In this document: positions 1-7,096 of the stretch, piece after piece | How positions within the stretch are numbered: the first letter of the stretch is position 1 | Layout: each line of letters begins with the position of its first letter | Assembly (NCBI GenBank): GCA_017481265.1 | Contig: JAFUPK010000110.1 | Span: 1-36,190 of the forward strand | Origin: Clostridia bacterium | GTDB lineage: Bacteria > Bacillota > Clostridia > Oscillospirales > CAG-272 | Direction: 5' to 3' | Length of the DNA stretch: 36,190 nucleotides | The notes under the pieces: model-generated | Told to the model about the DNA's origin: nothing | Seen by the model: only the letters and a program-made list of their open reading frames with translations | Databases searched by the model: none | Program-made: the position numbers and the translations under genes

Positions 1-762
1 GCAAGCAGAGGATACGGACTGTCTCTCGTGGAGATTGATAAGGAGTCACCTCTTTATGATGATCCTTACTATGAGAGGGTACAGGCGGATGCTGAAAGAA
101 GTGTGACTCTTATTGATAAGACTATTTCGGTTAAGTATAATAAGACAACACAGTACCCCGGAAAAGAACTCAAAGATACTTACAAGGATGAGAACGGAAA
201 TACCTATAATTTTGCTGAAGATGGTACTTTTCTTTCGTATAGAAGCAAAAGTGATAATTTAGATTTTAGTTCAGCTCTGTATATTGATAAAGGAATTTCA
301 CCGGAGTTGACCGAAGACCAAGCGATAAGCTTAGCTGAAAGGATAGGCAAGGAGATTTATGGCGATGTCTTTGACAAGCTGAAATTCGAAAGTATAAGCT
401 ATTACGGCGGCATATACGATGTGTTTTTTTATCAGAAATTAGGAGCAGATCAATCAATTTTAGGACTCTATTGTAATATAAGTATCCTTGCAGACGGAAG
501 GGTGTCAGGCTTTAGTATGCCTAATTTAGCTGACCTTAGGGAACTTGACGAGTCAAAGTATGAGAACGTTACAAAAGAGGACATTGCGGAAGAAATAGCA
601 GTAAACGCCTCAAAGGTATTCGGTGAGAAAAAAGTTGATTTTCCGCTTAATGATATAATACACCTCTATAAAATAAATGGGAAATACGTTTTGCATGCTA
701 TGACGGAATCACGTAGCGGCGGTGCGGATATCTACTATGAGGTAACTGATCAGGATAAATGA
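1..762 (+). CDS. C-terminal part of an unrecognised, probably exported protein (5' truncated)
   Basis: The reading frame is open from base 1 with no in-frame stop. The first possible start, GTG at 28, has no ribosome site, so this is most likely the 3' end of a longer gene that begins outside the window. About 254 residues are visible, with no transmembrane helix. The middle has the look of a PepSY/YcdB-like extracytoplasmic domain: a helix around TEDQAISLAERIGKEIYG followed by alternating beta strands, then a second acidic helix. The putative anti-sigma protein further along the window contains a vaguely similar helix, but this is not strong enough to claim homology. The frame ends 12 bases before a strong shared terminator. 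No function is assigned. Confidence 0.7.
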   Translation, partial: ASRGYGLSLVEIDKESPLYDDPYYERVQADAERSVTLIDKTISVKYNKTTQYPGKELKDTYKDENGNTYNFAEDGTFLSYRSKSDNLDFSSALYIDKGISPELTEDQAISLAERIGKEIYGDVFDKLKFESISYYGGIYDVFFYQKLGADQSILGLYCNISILADGRVSGFSMPNLADLRELDESKYENVTKEDIAEEIAVNASKVFGEKKVDFPLNDIIHLYKINGKYVLHAMTESRSGGADIYYEVTDQDK

Positions 763-773
763 AAACAATGACA

Positions 774-805
774 AAGCAAGCTCTTGCAGTCGCAAGAGCT
801 TGCTT
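774..805. terminator. Bidirectional intrinsic terminator between convergent genes
   Basis: A perfect 14-bp stem (774-787 with 792-805) closes an AGTC loop. It is followed by T-rich sequence on the plus strand and a shorter T-rich stretch on the minus strand. It lies at the end of the truncated plus-strand gene, and its right arm abuts the stop codon of the minus-strand GH172 gene, so it can serve both. Confidence 0.85.
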
Positions 806-807
806 CT

Positions 808-1929
808 TTACATATACATAGCAATTCTTCTGCCTGTTCTTGACGGTCCTCGCGGTAAACGTTCGTCCGATGAGGGAAGTGCTCCGTAGCTTTCCTCAGA
901 GTGAGGCTCAGCCTGATACCAATAGGCAGTAGAGGCATAGTCGTCGCTTCTGTCGTTTGCGTGACCGTGCTCTATGCTTACGCGAATGTTCTCTTCGAAG
1001 GGGATGGGATCCGCAATGTGGAAGCGGAACAAGCATACCTTGCCGTTGCAGTTATGTGCACGAAGGAAGAATTTATCCTCGCACCATGCCTCGCCGCAGT
1101 AGTCGTTGTGTGTGCTCTGCATACCCCAAGCGTGGCAGAAGTAGTCCTCTGTTCCCGTTCCGTGAAGATCAGGCGGCCATGCACCGCCGCACTCGCGTGT
1201 ACAGTCTTCTCGGTCGATAAAGAACATATCATCACCCTCGCCGTACCACTCGCCCCCAATATTGTCAATGCTCATATTGACTCCGAGGAAGTTTCCGCGA
1301 CCCTTGGCATAAAGGAGAAGATAATTGTACTTGTCTGTAAGGTTACGCCCTTCGAGCATCTCGTTAAACCCGGGATCGTCCTTAACATCAGGTAGCTTTA
1401 CAGGATTTTCCCGTCTCCAGCTTGCGTGGAAGGTAAAAATATCCTCGGGCATCTCCTTGTACTGTGCCCAATCTACATAGAAATATACGCTCACAGGTGT
1501 ACTCTGATCATTAATAAACTCTATTCTGGCACTCCTTCTGAAGGGCATAGGAATAAAGCAGTTCATAGCAACGCCTTCGCCCTGGCGCTCCTCGTCATTG
1601 ACCGAAGTAGAAAAGCAAGCATTCGAGTGAGTGAACGAACGGCTGTGTCCGAGCCCGAAAAAATCACCCAAAGGACATTCTACAGAGGGAGTATCTTCAC
1701 CGTCCCAATACATACGTATTAGATTCCGACGAAGATAATAAGGCTCATCGTCAGCCATTACAGCCATCCAAATATGGTGTATCTCACCGGCGGCAGTTAC
1801 ATCAAGCATAGCCAGCTTTTCACCGGGCATAACAACAATAGAATCACCGTTAGCTCCGGTCCTGTCATAGCTGCTTGACCGTTTAGCTTTAAAGGGCAAA
1901 GGTTTTGTGAGATCGAATCCGTATTTCAT
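808..1929 (-). CDS. GH172 (DUF2961) family glycoside hydrolase
   Basis: A 373-residue protein with the DUF2961 signature: a WYGEGDDMFFID block (228-239) followed by GTGTEDYF (257-264). DUF2961 is now glycoside hydrolase family 172, which includes difructose-dianhydride I synthase/hydrolase and exo-acting D-arabinofuranosidases. Acidic residues Glu231 and Glu261 in these blocks are the obvious candidates for catalysis (inference from conservation). No signal peptide is present, so the enzyme is cytoplasmic and would act on imported oligosaccharide. It is the second gene of an operon, one base after the stop of the GH63-like gene, and its ribosome site lies in that gene's last codons. The substrate (fructan anhydride or arabinofuranoside type) cannot be told from sequence alone. 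Confidence 0.88.
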   Translation of the reverse strand: MKYGFDLTKPLPFKAKRSSSYDRTGANGDSIVVMPGEKLAMLDVTAAGEIHHIWMAVMADDEPYYLRRNLIRMYWDGEDTPSVECPLGDFFGLGHSRSFTHSNACFSTSVNDEERQGEGVAMNCFIPMPFRRSARIEFINDQSTPVSVYFYVDWAQYKEMPEDIFTFHASWRRENPVKLPDVKDDPGFNEMLEGRNLTDKYNYLLLYAKGRGNFLGVNMSIDNIGGEWYGEGDDMFFIDREDCTRECGGAWPPDLHGTGTEDYFCHAWGMQSTHNDYCGEAWCEDKFFLRAHNCNGKVCLFRFHIADPIPFEENIRVSIEHGHANDRSDDYASTAYWYQAEPHSEESYGALPSSDERLPRGPSRTGRRIAMYM

Positions 1930-1930
1930 A

Positions 1931-3445
1931 TTACTCCTCCTCTACATTAAGTGTTACTTTGTGATCACCGCAAATTACATCTACCGTGATGGGTAGAGAA
2001 CTCTTCACAGATAAAGCGGGAGGGTCATTTTCACTTTCTCTTGCTTCACAGATAAGGTCAACTACCGCATCTCCGAGTCTCAAGCCGCGAATTCCGTGTT
2101 TTTCTGTAAGATTTATATACCATGTGATCTTTTTATTCTGCGCATCGCTTCTTATACCGAATACATACTCAAACATTATTGAAATGGGAGCAAGTCCGGT
2201 CCAACCAACGAAATCGGGACGAGCCTCTCCCATTTCAGCTCCCTCAGGGCTGTAATTCTCGTAGAGAGTACCTGTCTTGTTATATACTTTTACCACGTTA
2301 GTTACATAGTCATATGCGATTTCGTGGGCTAAACGATTATATCCGTACTTCTCGAGGCCCTTGAGTACCATATAATTAGTGGGTGCCCAAACTCCACCTT
2401 TCCAATATCCGCCGTTATTTGAATCATATAGAGGATGATCTGCCGAAAGGGAAGGAATCCTGTTGGGACGCTTAAATTCCTTCTCACAGTCAAGGTGAGA
2501 AACAAATGCATCTATCCTGTCTTCAGGCACCAGTCCTGCAAGCATTGTCCAGTAGCTACCTATGCCCTTGACGGGTGAAAGCGTACCGTCGCGTTGTTTG
2601 TCATAGTAGAAACCGTCAGAATCGCTCCACATAGTATCGTTAACAGTCTTGTAAAGCAGTTCATGTTCCTCTTTGAGCCAGTTGACTTCATTTTCACGGT
2701 CAAGGATCTTTGACATTTCAATAAGCACGGCAGCACTGAGATATTGCTGTGCACATGCATCGATCCAACTTAAAAAACCATGGTTCTTGCCAACGTCATA
2801 CTTTCCGTCTGATCTCGGCAAATTATCCATTCCGCATCCGAGACCTGTGCTCCAATAGCTTCCGTCGGGCCACGAACGATTTAACATAAGCCAACGGTGA
2901 TAGGCGCAGAGAGGATCAAATACCTTTGCGATTCGTTCCTTGTCTCCCGTCTGCAGGTAGTACTCCCATTCGGACCAACCCATAATATTGGGTCCTGTAC
3001 CCGAAGGGTTATAGTGATCCCACATTTCACCGTTCTCACTTTCGCATATCTCACGGCATATAAATCCGTCTTTGTGCTGGTGGGAATACATATTATCAAG
3101 AGTGCGCTGAAAATTAAAAATATGGCTTGCATACTTGCCGAACATGACGATAAAGGAAGAATCCCACATAAAGAGGAAGCCGTTAAATGCGGTGTCAATG
3201 AAATTCGATACAAATCCTGTTCCGGGAACGGGACGTCTGAGATTTCCGAATGCAAGCTGCCAAGCCTTGTTATAACAGCTAACCGCATCCTCGTGTCCCT
3301 CCCAAATCGGAACAGGGAGCCGATCTTTTATATTATTATATAAAGGTAACTCAGCATCCTCCATAGGCATTGTAAGAAATACATTTTTATCTACTTGGCT
3401 ATCCTTTTGAAGAAAAGGAGTTTGATTAACCTTGAACAGTCCCAT
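1931..3445 (-). CDS. GH63 / MGH1-like (alpha/alpha)6-barrel glycoside hydrolase
   Basis: A 504-residue protein with the motif series of clan GH-G / MGH1-like glycosidases. It has WDSSF (94-98), GCGMDNLPR (203-211), GGYWKGGVWAPTNY (345-358), ENYSPEG (396-402) and WTGL (415-418). By analogy with E. coli YgjK (GH63), Asp207 of the MDN motif would be the general acid and Glu396 the base; this is inference from motif position. It has no signal peptide and is therefore cytoplasmic. The ATG at 3445 has GGAGG five bases upstream and its own promoter. It is co-transcribed with the GH172 gene, so the two probably take apart one imported oligosaccharide. No sugar transporter or regulator lies beside them in the window. 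Exact specificity (alpha-glucoside, mannosylglycerate-like or other) is not determined. Confidence 0.85.
   Translation of the reverse strand: MGLFKVNQTPFLQKDSQVDKNVFLTMPMEDAELPLYNNIKDRLPVPIWEGHEDAVSCYNKAWQLAFGNLRRPVPGTGFVSNFIDTAFNGFLFMWDSSFIVMFGKYASHIFNFQRTLDNMYSHQHKDGFICREICESENGEMWDHYNPSGTGPNIMGWSEWEYYLQTGDKERIAKVFDPLCAYHRWLMLNRSWPDGSYWSTGLGCGMDNLPRSDGKYDVGKNHGFLSWIDACAQQYLSAAVLIEMSKILDRENEVNWLKEEHELLYKTVNDTMWSDSDGFYYDKQRDGTLSPVKGIGSYWTMLAGLVPEDRIDAFVSHLDCEKEFKRPNRIPSLSADHPLYDSNNGGYWKGGVWAPTNYMVLKGLEKYGYNRLAHEIAYDYVTNVVKVYNKTGTLYENYSPEGAEMGEARPDFVGWTGLAPISIMFEYVFGIRSDAQNKKITWYINLTEKHGIRGLRLGDAVVDLICEARESENDPPALSVKSSLPITVDVICGDHKVTLNVEEE
1934..1942 (-). promoter_or_regulatory. Shine-Dalgarno of the GH172 gene embedded in upstream stop region
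   Basis: The C-terminal Glu-Glu-Glu codons of the GH63-like gene read GAGGAGGAG on the minus strand and double as a strong ribosome site, five bases before the GH172 ATG at 1929. This overlap implies translational coupling of the two enzymes at a fixed ratio. Confidence 0.75.
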
Positions 3446-3455
3446 ATGTACCTCC

Positions 3456-3508
3456 GAATATTTGTTTTTTATTATAAATATTATAGCAAATATTCAGAGT
3501 TTTGTCTA
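3456..3508 (-). promoter_or_regulatory. Promoter of glycosidase operon with inverted repeat around the -10
   Basis: On the minus strand, TAGACA (3503-3508), a 17-base spacer and a perfect TATAAT (3480-3485) form a sigma-A promoter. A 9-bp inverted repeat, GAATATTTG (3456-3464) and CAAATATTC (3487-3495), flanks the -10 box. This is a plausible repressor operator, or a hairpin at the start of the transcript. No cognate regulator is in the window. Confidence 0.75.
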
Positions 3509-3523
3509 TCTGCAAAAATAAAA

Positions 3524-4240
3524 TTAGCGACCTTTATTTATTTTTTTATTATCAATCATGCCTCTGAGTGCATCCATAGCATCGCTGAGACCTCCTACAC
3601 TGTCGATAAGTCCGCACCTTACCGCTTCTTCTCCATCAATAAGAGTACCGGTGTCCGTAGCTATCTGGTCAGTTCTCATGAGCATCTCCCTGAAATGATC
3701 CTCACTTACATTTGAATGAGAGACAATAAAATTTATTATTCTGTCCTGCATATTCTCAAAATAATAATACGTTTGAGGAGTGCCGATAACGGTCCCGCTT
3801 ACACGTACGGGATGTATGGTCATTGTAGCAGACGGAACTATGAAGGATCTGCTCGCAGACACTGCAAGAGGAACGCCGATAGAGTGTCCTCCGCCGAGAA
3901 CAAGAGATACTGTGGGCTTCTTCATGCTTGCAACCATCTCTGCAATTGCAAGACCTGCTTCAACATCTCCGCCCATCGTGTTTAGTACCATGAGAAGTCC
4001 GTCTATTTCAGGGCTTTCCTCAATGGATACGAGTAATGGAATGATGTGCTCATATTTTGTTGCTTTTTGACCTTCACCGAGGGCATAGTGACCCTCTATT
4101 TGACCGATGACTGTAAGGCAGTGAATGGTACTTTCGGCACCTTTTGAGATCACGCTTCCGCTTTTCATGATATATTCAAGCTTGTCTGCGGCTTCTTCTC
4201 CGCCAATTTTCAGGTTTTCGCTGTTGTTTTGTTCTGACAT
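3524..4240 (-). CDS. tepA: TepA/ClpP-class serine protease
   Basis: A 238-residue ClpP-fold peptidase of the translocation-enhancing protein TepA (YmfB) type, a cytoplasmic protease-like protein linked in Bacillus to protein export and spore outgrowth. The nucleophile is Ser120 in GGGHSIG and the catalytic histidine is His143 in MTIHPV. The NTMGGD segment (88-92) is the typical oxyanion-region glycine pair. Two starts are possible. The ATG at 4252 directly follows the stop of a 20-codon ORF (TGAATG). The ATG at 4240 has GGAG at good spacing and is preferred here; using 4252 adds four residues. It lies downstream of degV on the same strand and upstream of the separately promoted glycosidase operon. 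Confidence 0.85.
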   Translation of the reverse strand: MSEQNNSENLKIGGEEAADKLEYIMKSGSVISKGAESTIHCLTVIGQIEGHYALGEGQKATKYEHIIPLLVSIEESPEIDGLLMVLNTMGGDVEAGLAIAEMVASMKKPTVSLVLGGGHSIGVPLAVSASRSFIVPSATMTIHPVRVSGTVIGTPQTYYYFENMQDRIINFIVSHSNVSEDHFREMLMRTDQIATDTGTLIDGEEAVRCGLIDSVGGLSDAMDALRGMIDNKKINKGR

Positions 4241-4252
4241 ATTAATCTCCAT

Positions 4253-4315
4253 TCAGCCTACGGCTGCACTGCGTGAAATCGCTGCAGTTTCGGTTAAAAC
4301 TATTTGAACTTTCAC
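4253..4315 (-). CDS. Candidate 20-residue leader peptide upstream of tepA
   Basis: A short frame begins at GTG (4313-4315) with AAGGA eight bases upstream. It encodes 20 residues ending in SRSAAVG and stops with TGA immediately before the first possible tepA ATG. The tight TGAATG junction and the ribosome site argue that it is translated and may couple to tepA. It may instead be a chance frame inside a small repeat-like intergenic sequence: the stretch holds several near-repeats of a GCAG/CTGC type. It matches no family I recognise. Confidence 0.35.
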   Translation of the reverse strand: MKVQIVLTETAAISRSAAVG

Positions 4316-4367
4316 GCTGATCTTCCTTTTTGATTTATTATGCCGCATAAAATGGGGATTATGTAAG

Positions 4368-5219
4368 TCAAATCATTAATTGCTTTTTAAAGAACGCTAC
4401 CGCGACAGCACCGGGACCTGCATGAGTACCTATAACACTTCCGATAGACGTATAACGTATCTCTTTAAGACCTTCTTCCCATAAAAATCTGCTGTCTTCT
4501 ACATATTTTTTGAGTAGCGCATCGGACAGACCGGTGTAACCGAGAAGGACAGGCATGCTAAAGTCAACACCGCCGGCTTTTTCTATCTGCTCTACAAGAA
4601 GATTGTTGCCTTGCTTTGAACCGCGGGCTTTTCCGAGAATACTGACCTCACCGTCCACTACAGAAAGCACAGGCTTGATATTCAGAACTGTTCCTGCAAA
4701 TGCTACTGTTTTTGATACTCTGCCTCCTCTTTTCAGGTATTCAAGGGTGTCTACGAGAGCAACAATAACGATCCTTTCTTTCTCTCGGTCGAGTATTTCC
4801 GCGATATCCTTCGCTTTGTATCCTTCATCGACAAGACGCAGGGCATACTCAATGAGAATCCCGCCGCCAACAGCTCCCGTTCCGCTGTCAATAACGTAAA
4901 TATTATCATATTCCTTAGCCGCGATCATTGCGCTTTGGCAGGTGCCCGACAGCTTCGAAGATATTGTTATTACCACAGCCTCGTCTCCATCTGCATTGAC
5001 CTGTTCAAACACTCTGTCAAAAGCTGCAGGGGTAGCTTGACTTGTAGTTGGCAAAACGTCGCTCTCAACCAGCTTTTCATAGAACGTTTTGTGATCTATG
5101 GTCACGCCGTCGATATATTCTTCGTTTCCGAAGTGAACCGTCAGCGGTACTATTTCAACTTTCTCTTTAATATTCGGCATAAGATCGGATGTGGAGTCTG
5201 CAATTATTCTTGTTTTCAT
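4368..5219 (-). CDS. DegV family (FakB-type) fatty-acid-binding protein
   Basis: A 283-residue DegV domain protein. It opens with KTRIIADSTSDL and carries TTSQATP (58-64), SSKLSGT (87-93) and LEYLKRGGRVSK (159-170), the conserved segments around the bound fatty acid. In Firmicutes such proteins present exogenous fatty acids to the kinase FakA for entry into phospholipid synthesis. No fakA is in the window. The ATG at 5219 was chosen over the longer frame because DegV proteins start at this point and AAGGA lies seven bases upstream; the extra 26 codons upstream overlap the promoter and operators. It is transcribed from a near-consensus promoter with paired operators and probably leads into tepA. 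Confidence 0.9.
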   Translation of the reverse strand: MKTRIIADSTSDLMPNIKEKVEIVPLTVHFGNEEYIDGVTIDHKTFYEKLVESDVLPTTSQATPAAFDRVFEQVNADGDEAVVITISSKLSGTCQSAMIAAKEYDNIYVIDSGTGAVGGGILIEYALRLVDEGYKAKDIAEILDREKERIVIVALVDTLEYLKRGGRVSKTVAFAGTVLNIKPVLSVVDGEVSILGKARGSKQGNNLLVEQIEKAGGVDFSMPVLLGYTGLSDALLKKYVEDSRFLWEEGLKEIRYTSIGSVIGTHAGPGAVAVAFFKKQLMI

Positions 5220-5262
5220 AAGTAAGTCCTTTTCACAGTTAATATTTAAGTTGCAAGGCACA

Positions 5263-5319
5263 ACTTGTTGAATACTCAACGTGTTGAAGTATACCACAGA
5301 CTTGTTGAATTGTCAACAA
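5263..5319 (-). promoter_or_regulatory. degV promoter with two palindromic operators
   Basis: On the minus strand, TTGACA (5311-5316), a 17-base spacer and TATACT (5288-5293) form a near-perfect promoter. An 18-base direct repeat, ACTTGTTGAATnnTCAAC, occurs at 5263-5280 and 5300-5317 (16 of 18 bases identical, 37 bp apart). The promoter-distal copy is a 7-4-7 palindrome (5302-5319) covering the -35. The other copy lies just past the -10. A third inverted pair, TCAACgtGTTGA (5276-5287), joins them. This is a classical repressor layout; the TTGA-N4-TCAA core suggests a MarR-type regulator (inference). Confidence 0.8.
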
Positions 5320-5376
5320 CTTTTTTCGTTTCGAAAATTATTTATTCATTTGTCATGCTGTGGCTTCAAAAGCTAC

Positions 5377-5405
5377 TTGATTATTTTGTTATAAGAGTAT
5401 ATAAT
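5377..5405 (+). promoter_or_regulatory. Sigma-A promoter of the yqeG operon
   Basis: TTGATT (5377-5382), a 17-base spacer and TATAAT (5400-5405) precede the yqeG start by about 30 bases. It is divergent from the degV promoter. Confidence 0.75.
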
Positions 5406-5436
5406 TATATAAAGACCATAAAGGACGGATATTTAC

Positions 5437-5946
5437 GTGTTTTTAGAAAAATACATAATGCCTAAAATGATGATGGATTCATATAGGGACGTAACCCCGG
5501 AGTTACTGTGTGATCTCGGGATCAAGCTTCTTATTTGTGACATCGACAATACCCTTGTAACTTATGACGACCCCGAGCCCACGGATGAACTGCGTGTGTG
5601 GTTTCGCGACATGAATGATGCAGGGATCACAGTCGCATTTGTGTCGAATAATCACGAGGAGCGCGTTACAAAATTCAACGAAAGCCTTGGATATATTGCA
5701 CATTACGATTCCGGCAAGCCGAAGATCGGCAAGATTCTCGAAACTATAAAGAGCGCAGGTGCGACTGTTAAAACAACGGCTCTTCTCGGAGATCAGCTTC
5801 TGACAGATGCCTGTGCCGCTAACCGTGCGGGGATATATCCGATCATCGTCCCGCCGATCAAAGATAAAACGAATCTTTTCTTTAAGTCCAAGCGCCTTAT
5901 CGAAAAGCCCTATGTAAAGAAATTCAAAAGACTTCATGCAAAGTAA
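5437..5946 (+). CDS. YqeG family HAD IIIA-type phosphatase
   Basis: A 169-residue HAD-superfamily protein of the YqeG group. Motif I is DIDNT (nucleophile Asp35, acid Asp37), motif II Ser70 in FVSNN, then Lys94/Lys96 in SGKPK and motif IV GDQLLTD (Asp119, Asp124). The small cap-less IIIA architecture and the basic C-terminus match Bacillus YqeG, which usually sits beside the GTPase gene yqeH; here an M24 peptidase follows instead. The physiological substrate of YqeG is not settled. The start is GTG at 5437, with AAGGA upstream and an alignment to Bacillus YqeG that begins at this point. Next gene starts 20 bases downstream, so the two are likely one transcript. Confidence 0.88.
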   Translation: MFLEKYIMPKMMMDSYRDVTPELLCDLGIKLLICDIDNTLVTYDDPEPTDELRVWFRDMNDAGITVAFVSNNHEERVTKFNESLGYIAHYDSGKPKIGKILETIKSAGATVKTTALLGDQLLTDACAANRAGIYPIIVPPIKDKTNLFFKSKRLIEKPYVKKFKRLHAK

Positions 5947-5966
5947 GGAAAGGTACGGTAAACAAA

Positions 5967-7043
5967 ATGATAAACTACACTTCAAGATACGAAAAGCTCA
6001 GAGCTTATATGAAGGATAACGGGATCGACGCTGTTTACGTAACGTCTCCCGAGAACTTCCTCTATATGTCAGGTTATAATAATCCCGACGGACATATGCT
6101 CATTACAATGACAGAGTCCTATTCCTACAACGATTTCAGATATATCGAAGCGGCAAGAGCACAGTCATTTGAAACAGTCAAGGTGTGTCATACTCCCGAG
6201 TACTCTATGTTTGATGTTATCAAAAGCGATATGATCGGAACGATCGGCGTAGAGGACACAAAGCTCACTATGTCAGGATATGCGGCACTTCTCAAGGGTA
6301 TCGAAGGAAGTTCCTGCAAAACCGTAGAGCTTGGCGAATGCTTCACAGAGCTCCGCGCAGTCAAGGAAGAATATGAGATTGAATCCATCGTTGCGGCTCA
6401 GAGGATAGCTGAGGGCGCATTTGACCATATCCTTAAAGTTATAAATTATGATATGACCGAGATCGAGGTAGCCGCAGAGCTTGAGTATTACATGAAGAAG
6501 CACGGCTCTGAAAAGCCTGCGTTTGATACTATTGCCGTATCGGGCAAGGCTTCATCACTGCCTCACGGTGTACCGAGAGCTGTAAAGCTTGAACGTGGAT
6601 TCCTCACTATGGACTACGGCGCTATGGTGAACGGATACTGCTCCGACATGACGCGTACTATCGTTATCGGTAAGGCTGATGAGAACATAAAGAAGGTCTA
6701 TAATACTGTACTTAAAGCGCAGCTTGATGCAGAAGCGGCAATCAAGGCAGGAGCAGACTGCGGCGAGATCGATAAGGTAGCTCGTGATATTATCTACGGT
6801 GCAGGTTACGAGGGAAAGTTCGGACACGGACTCGGACATGGCGTAGGACTTCTCATACATGAGCTTCCCAATCAGAATATGCGTTCCTTCGGCAGAAAGC
6901 TTGTTACAGGTAACATAGTCACGGTTGAGCCCGGTATCTATCTTGAAGGTCTCTACGGATGCCGAATCGAAGATATGCTTGCTGTTACTGACGACGGAGC
7001 TGTCAACCTTACCAACTGCACAAAAGAGCTTATTGAAATCTGA
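5967..7043 (+). CDS. M24 family metallopeptidase (Xaa-Pro aminopeptidase/dipeptidase)
   Basis: A 358-residue 'pita-bread' peptidase of the PepQ/YqhT kind. It has a creatinase-type N-terminal domain (about 1-125) and a catalytic domain containing all five dinuclear metal ligands: Asp216 and Asp227 (TMDYGAMVNGYCSDMTRT region), His291 (GHGLGHGVG), Glu321 (TVEPGIY) and Glu335 (RIEDML). It hydrolyses peptides N-terminal to proline in the cytoplasm, recycling proline-containing peptides. Length is typical. The start at 5967 is 20 bases after yqeG and is supported by GGAAAGG upstream. A terminator-like hairpin follows the stop, before the next gene. Confidence 0.92.
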   Translation: MINYTSRYEKLRAYMKDNGIDAVYVTSPENFLYMSGYNNPDGHMLITMTESYSYNDFRYIEAARAQSFETVKVCHTPEYSMFDVIKSDMIGTIGVEDTKLTMSGYAALLKGIEGSSCKTVELGECFTELRAVKEEYEIESIVAAQRIAEGAFDHILKVINYDMTEIEVAAELEYYMKKHGSEKPAFDTIAVSGKASSLPHGVPRAVKLERGFLTMDYGAMVNGYCSDMTRTIVIGKADENIKKVYNTVLKAQLDAEAAIKAGADCGEIDKVARDIIYGAGYEGKFGHGLGHGVGLLIHELPNQNMRSFGRKLVTGNIVTVEPGIYLEGLYGCRIEDMLAVTDDGAVNLTNCTKELIEI

Positions 7044-7047
7044 CATC

Positions 7048-7079
7048 AAAAATCTCACCGAGAGATCGGTGGGATTTTT
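7048..7079 (+). terminator. Terminator/attenuator after the M24 peptidase gene
   Basis: A 13-bp stem (7048-7060 with 7067-7079, one G-U pair) encloses AGAGAT. The 3' arm ends in five T. It sits only 17 bases before the next start codon, so it may lower rather than stop transcription into the dehydrogenase gene. Confidence 0.7.
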
Positions 7080-7096
7080 GGAAGAACGGAGTATTT

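Noticed and set aside
901-1395. Plus-strand open frame opposite the GH172 gene
   Set aside because: It has no ribosome site and overlaps the strongly supported minus-strand GH172 reading frame.
5221-5297. A 26-residue N-terminal extension of DegV
   Set aside because: The extension would be translated from sequence containing the promoter -10 and operators, and DegV proteins start at KTRIIADSTSDL.
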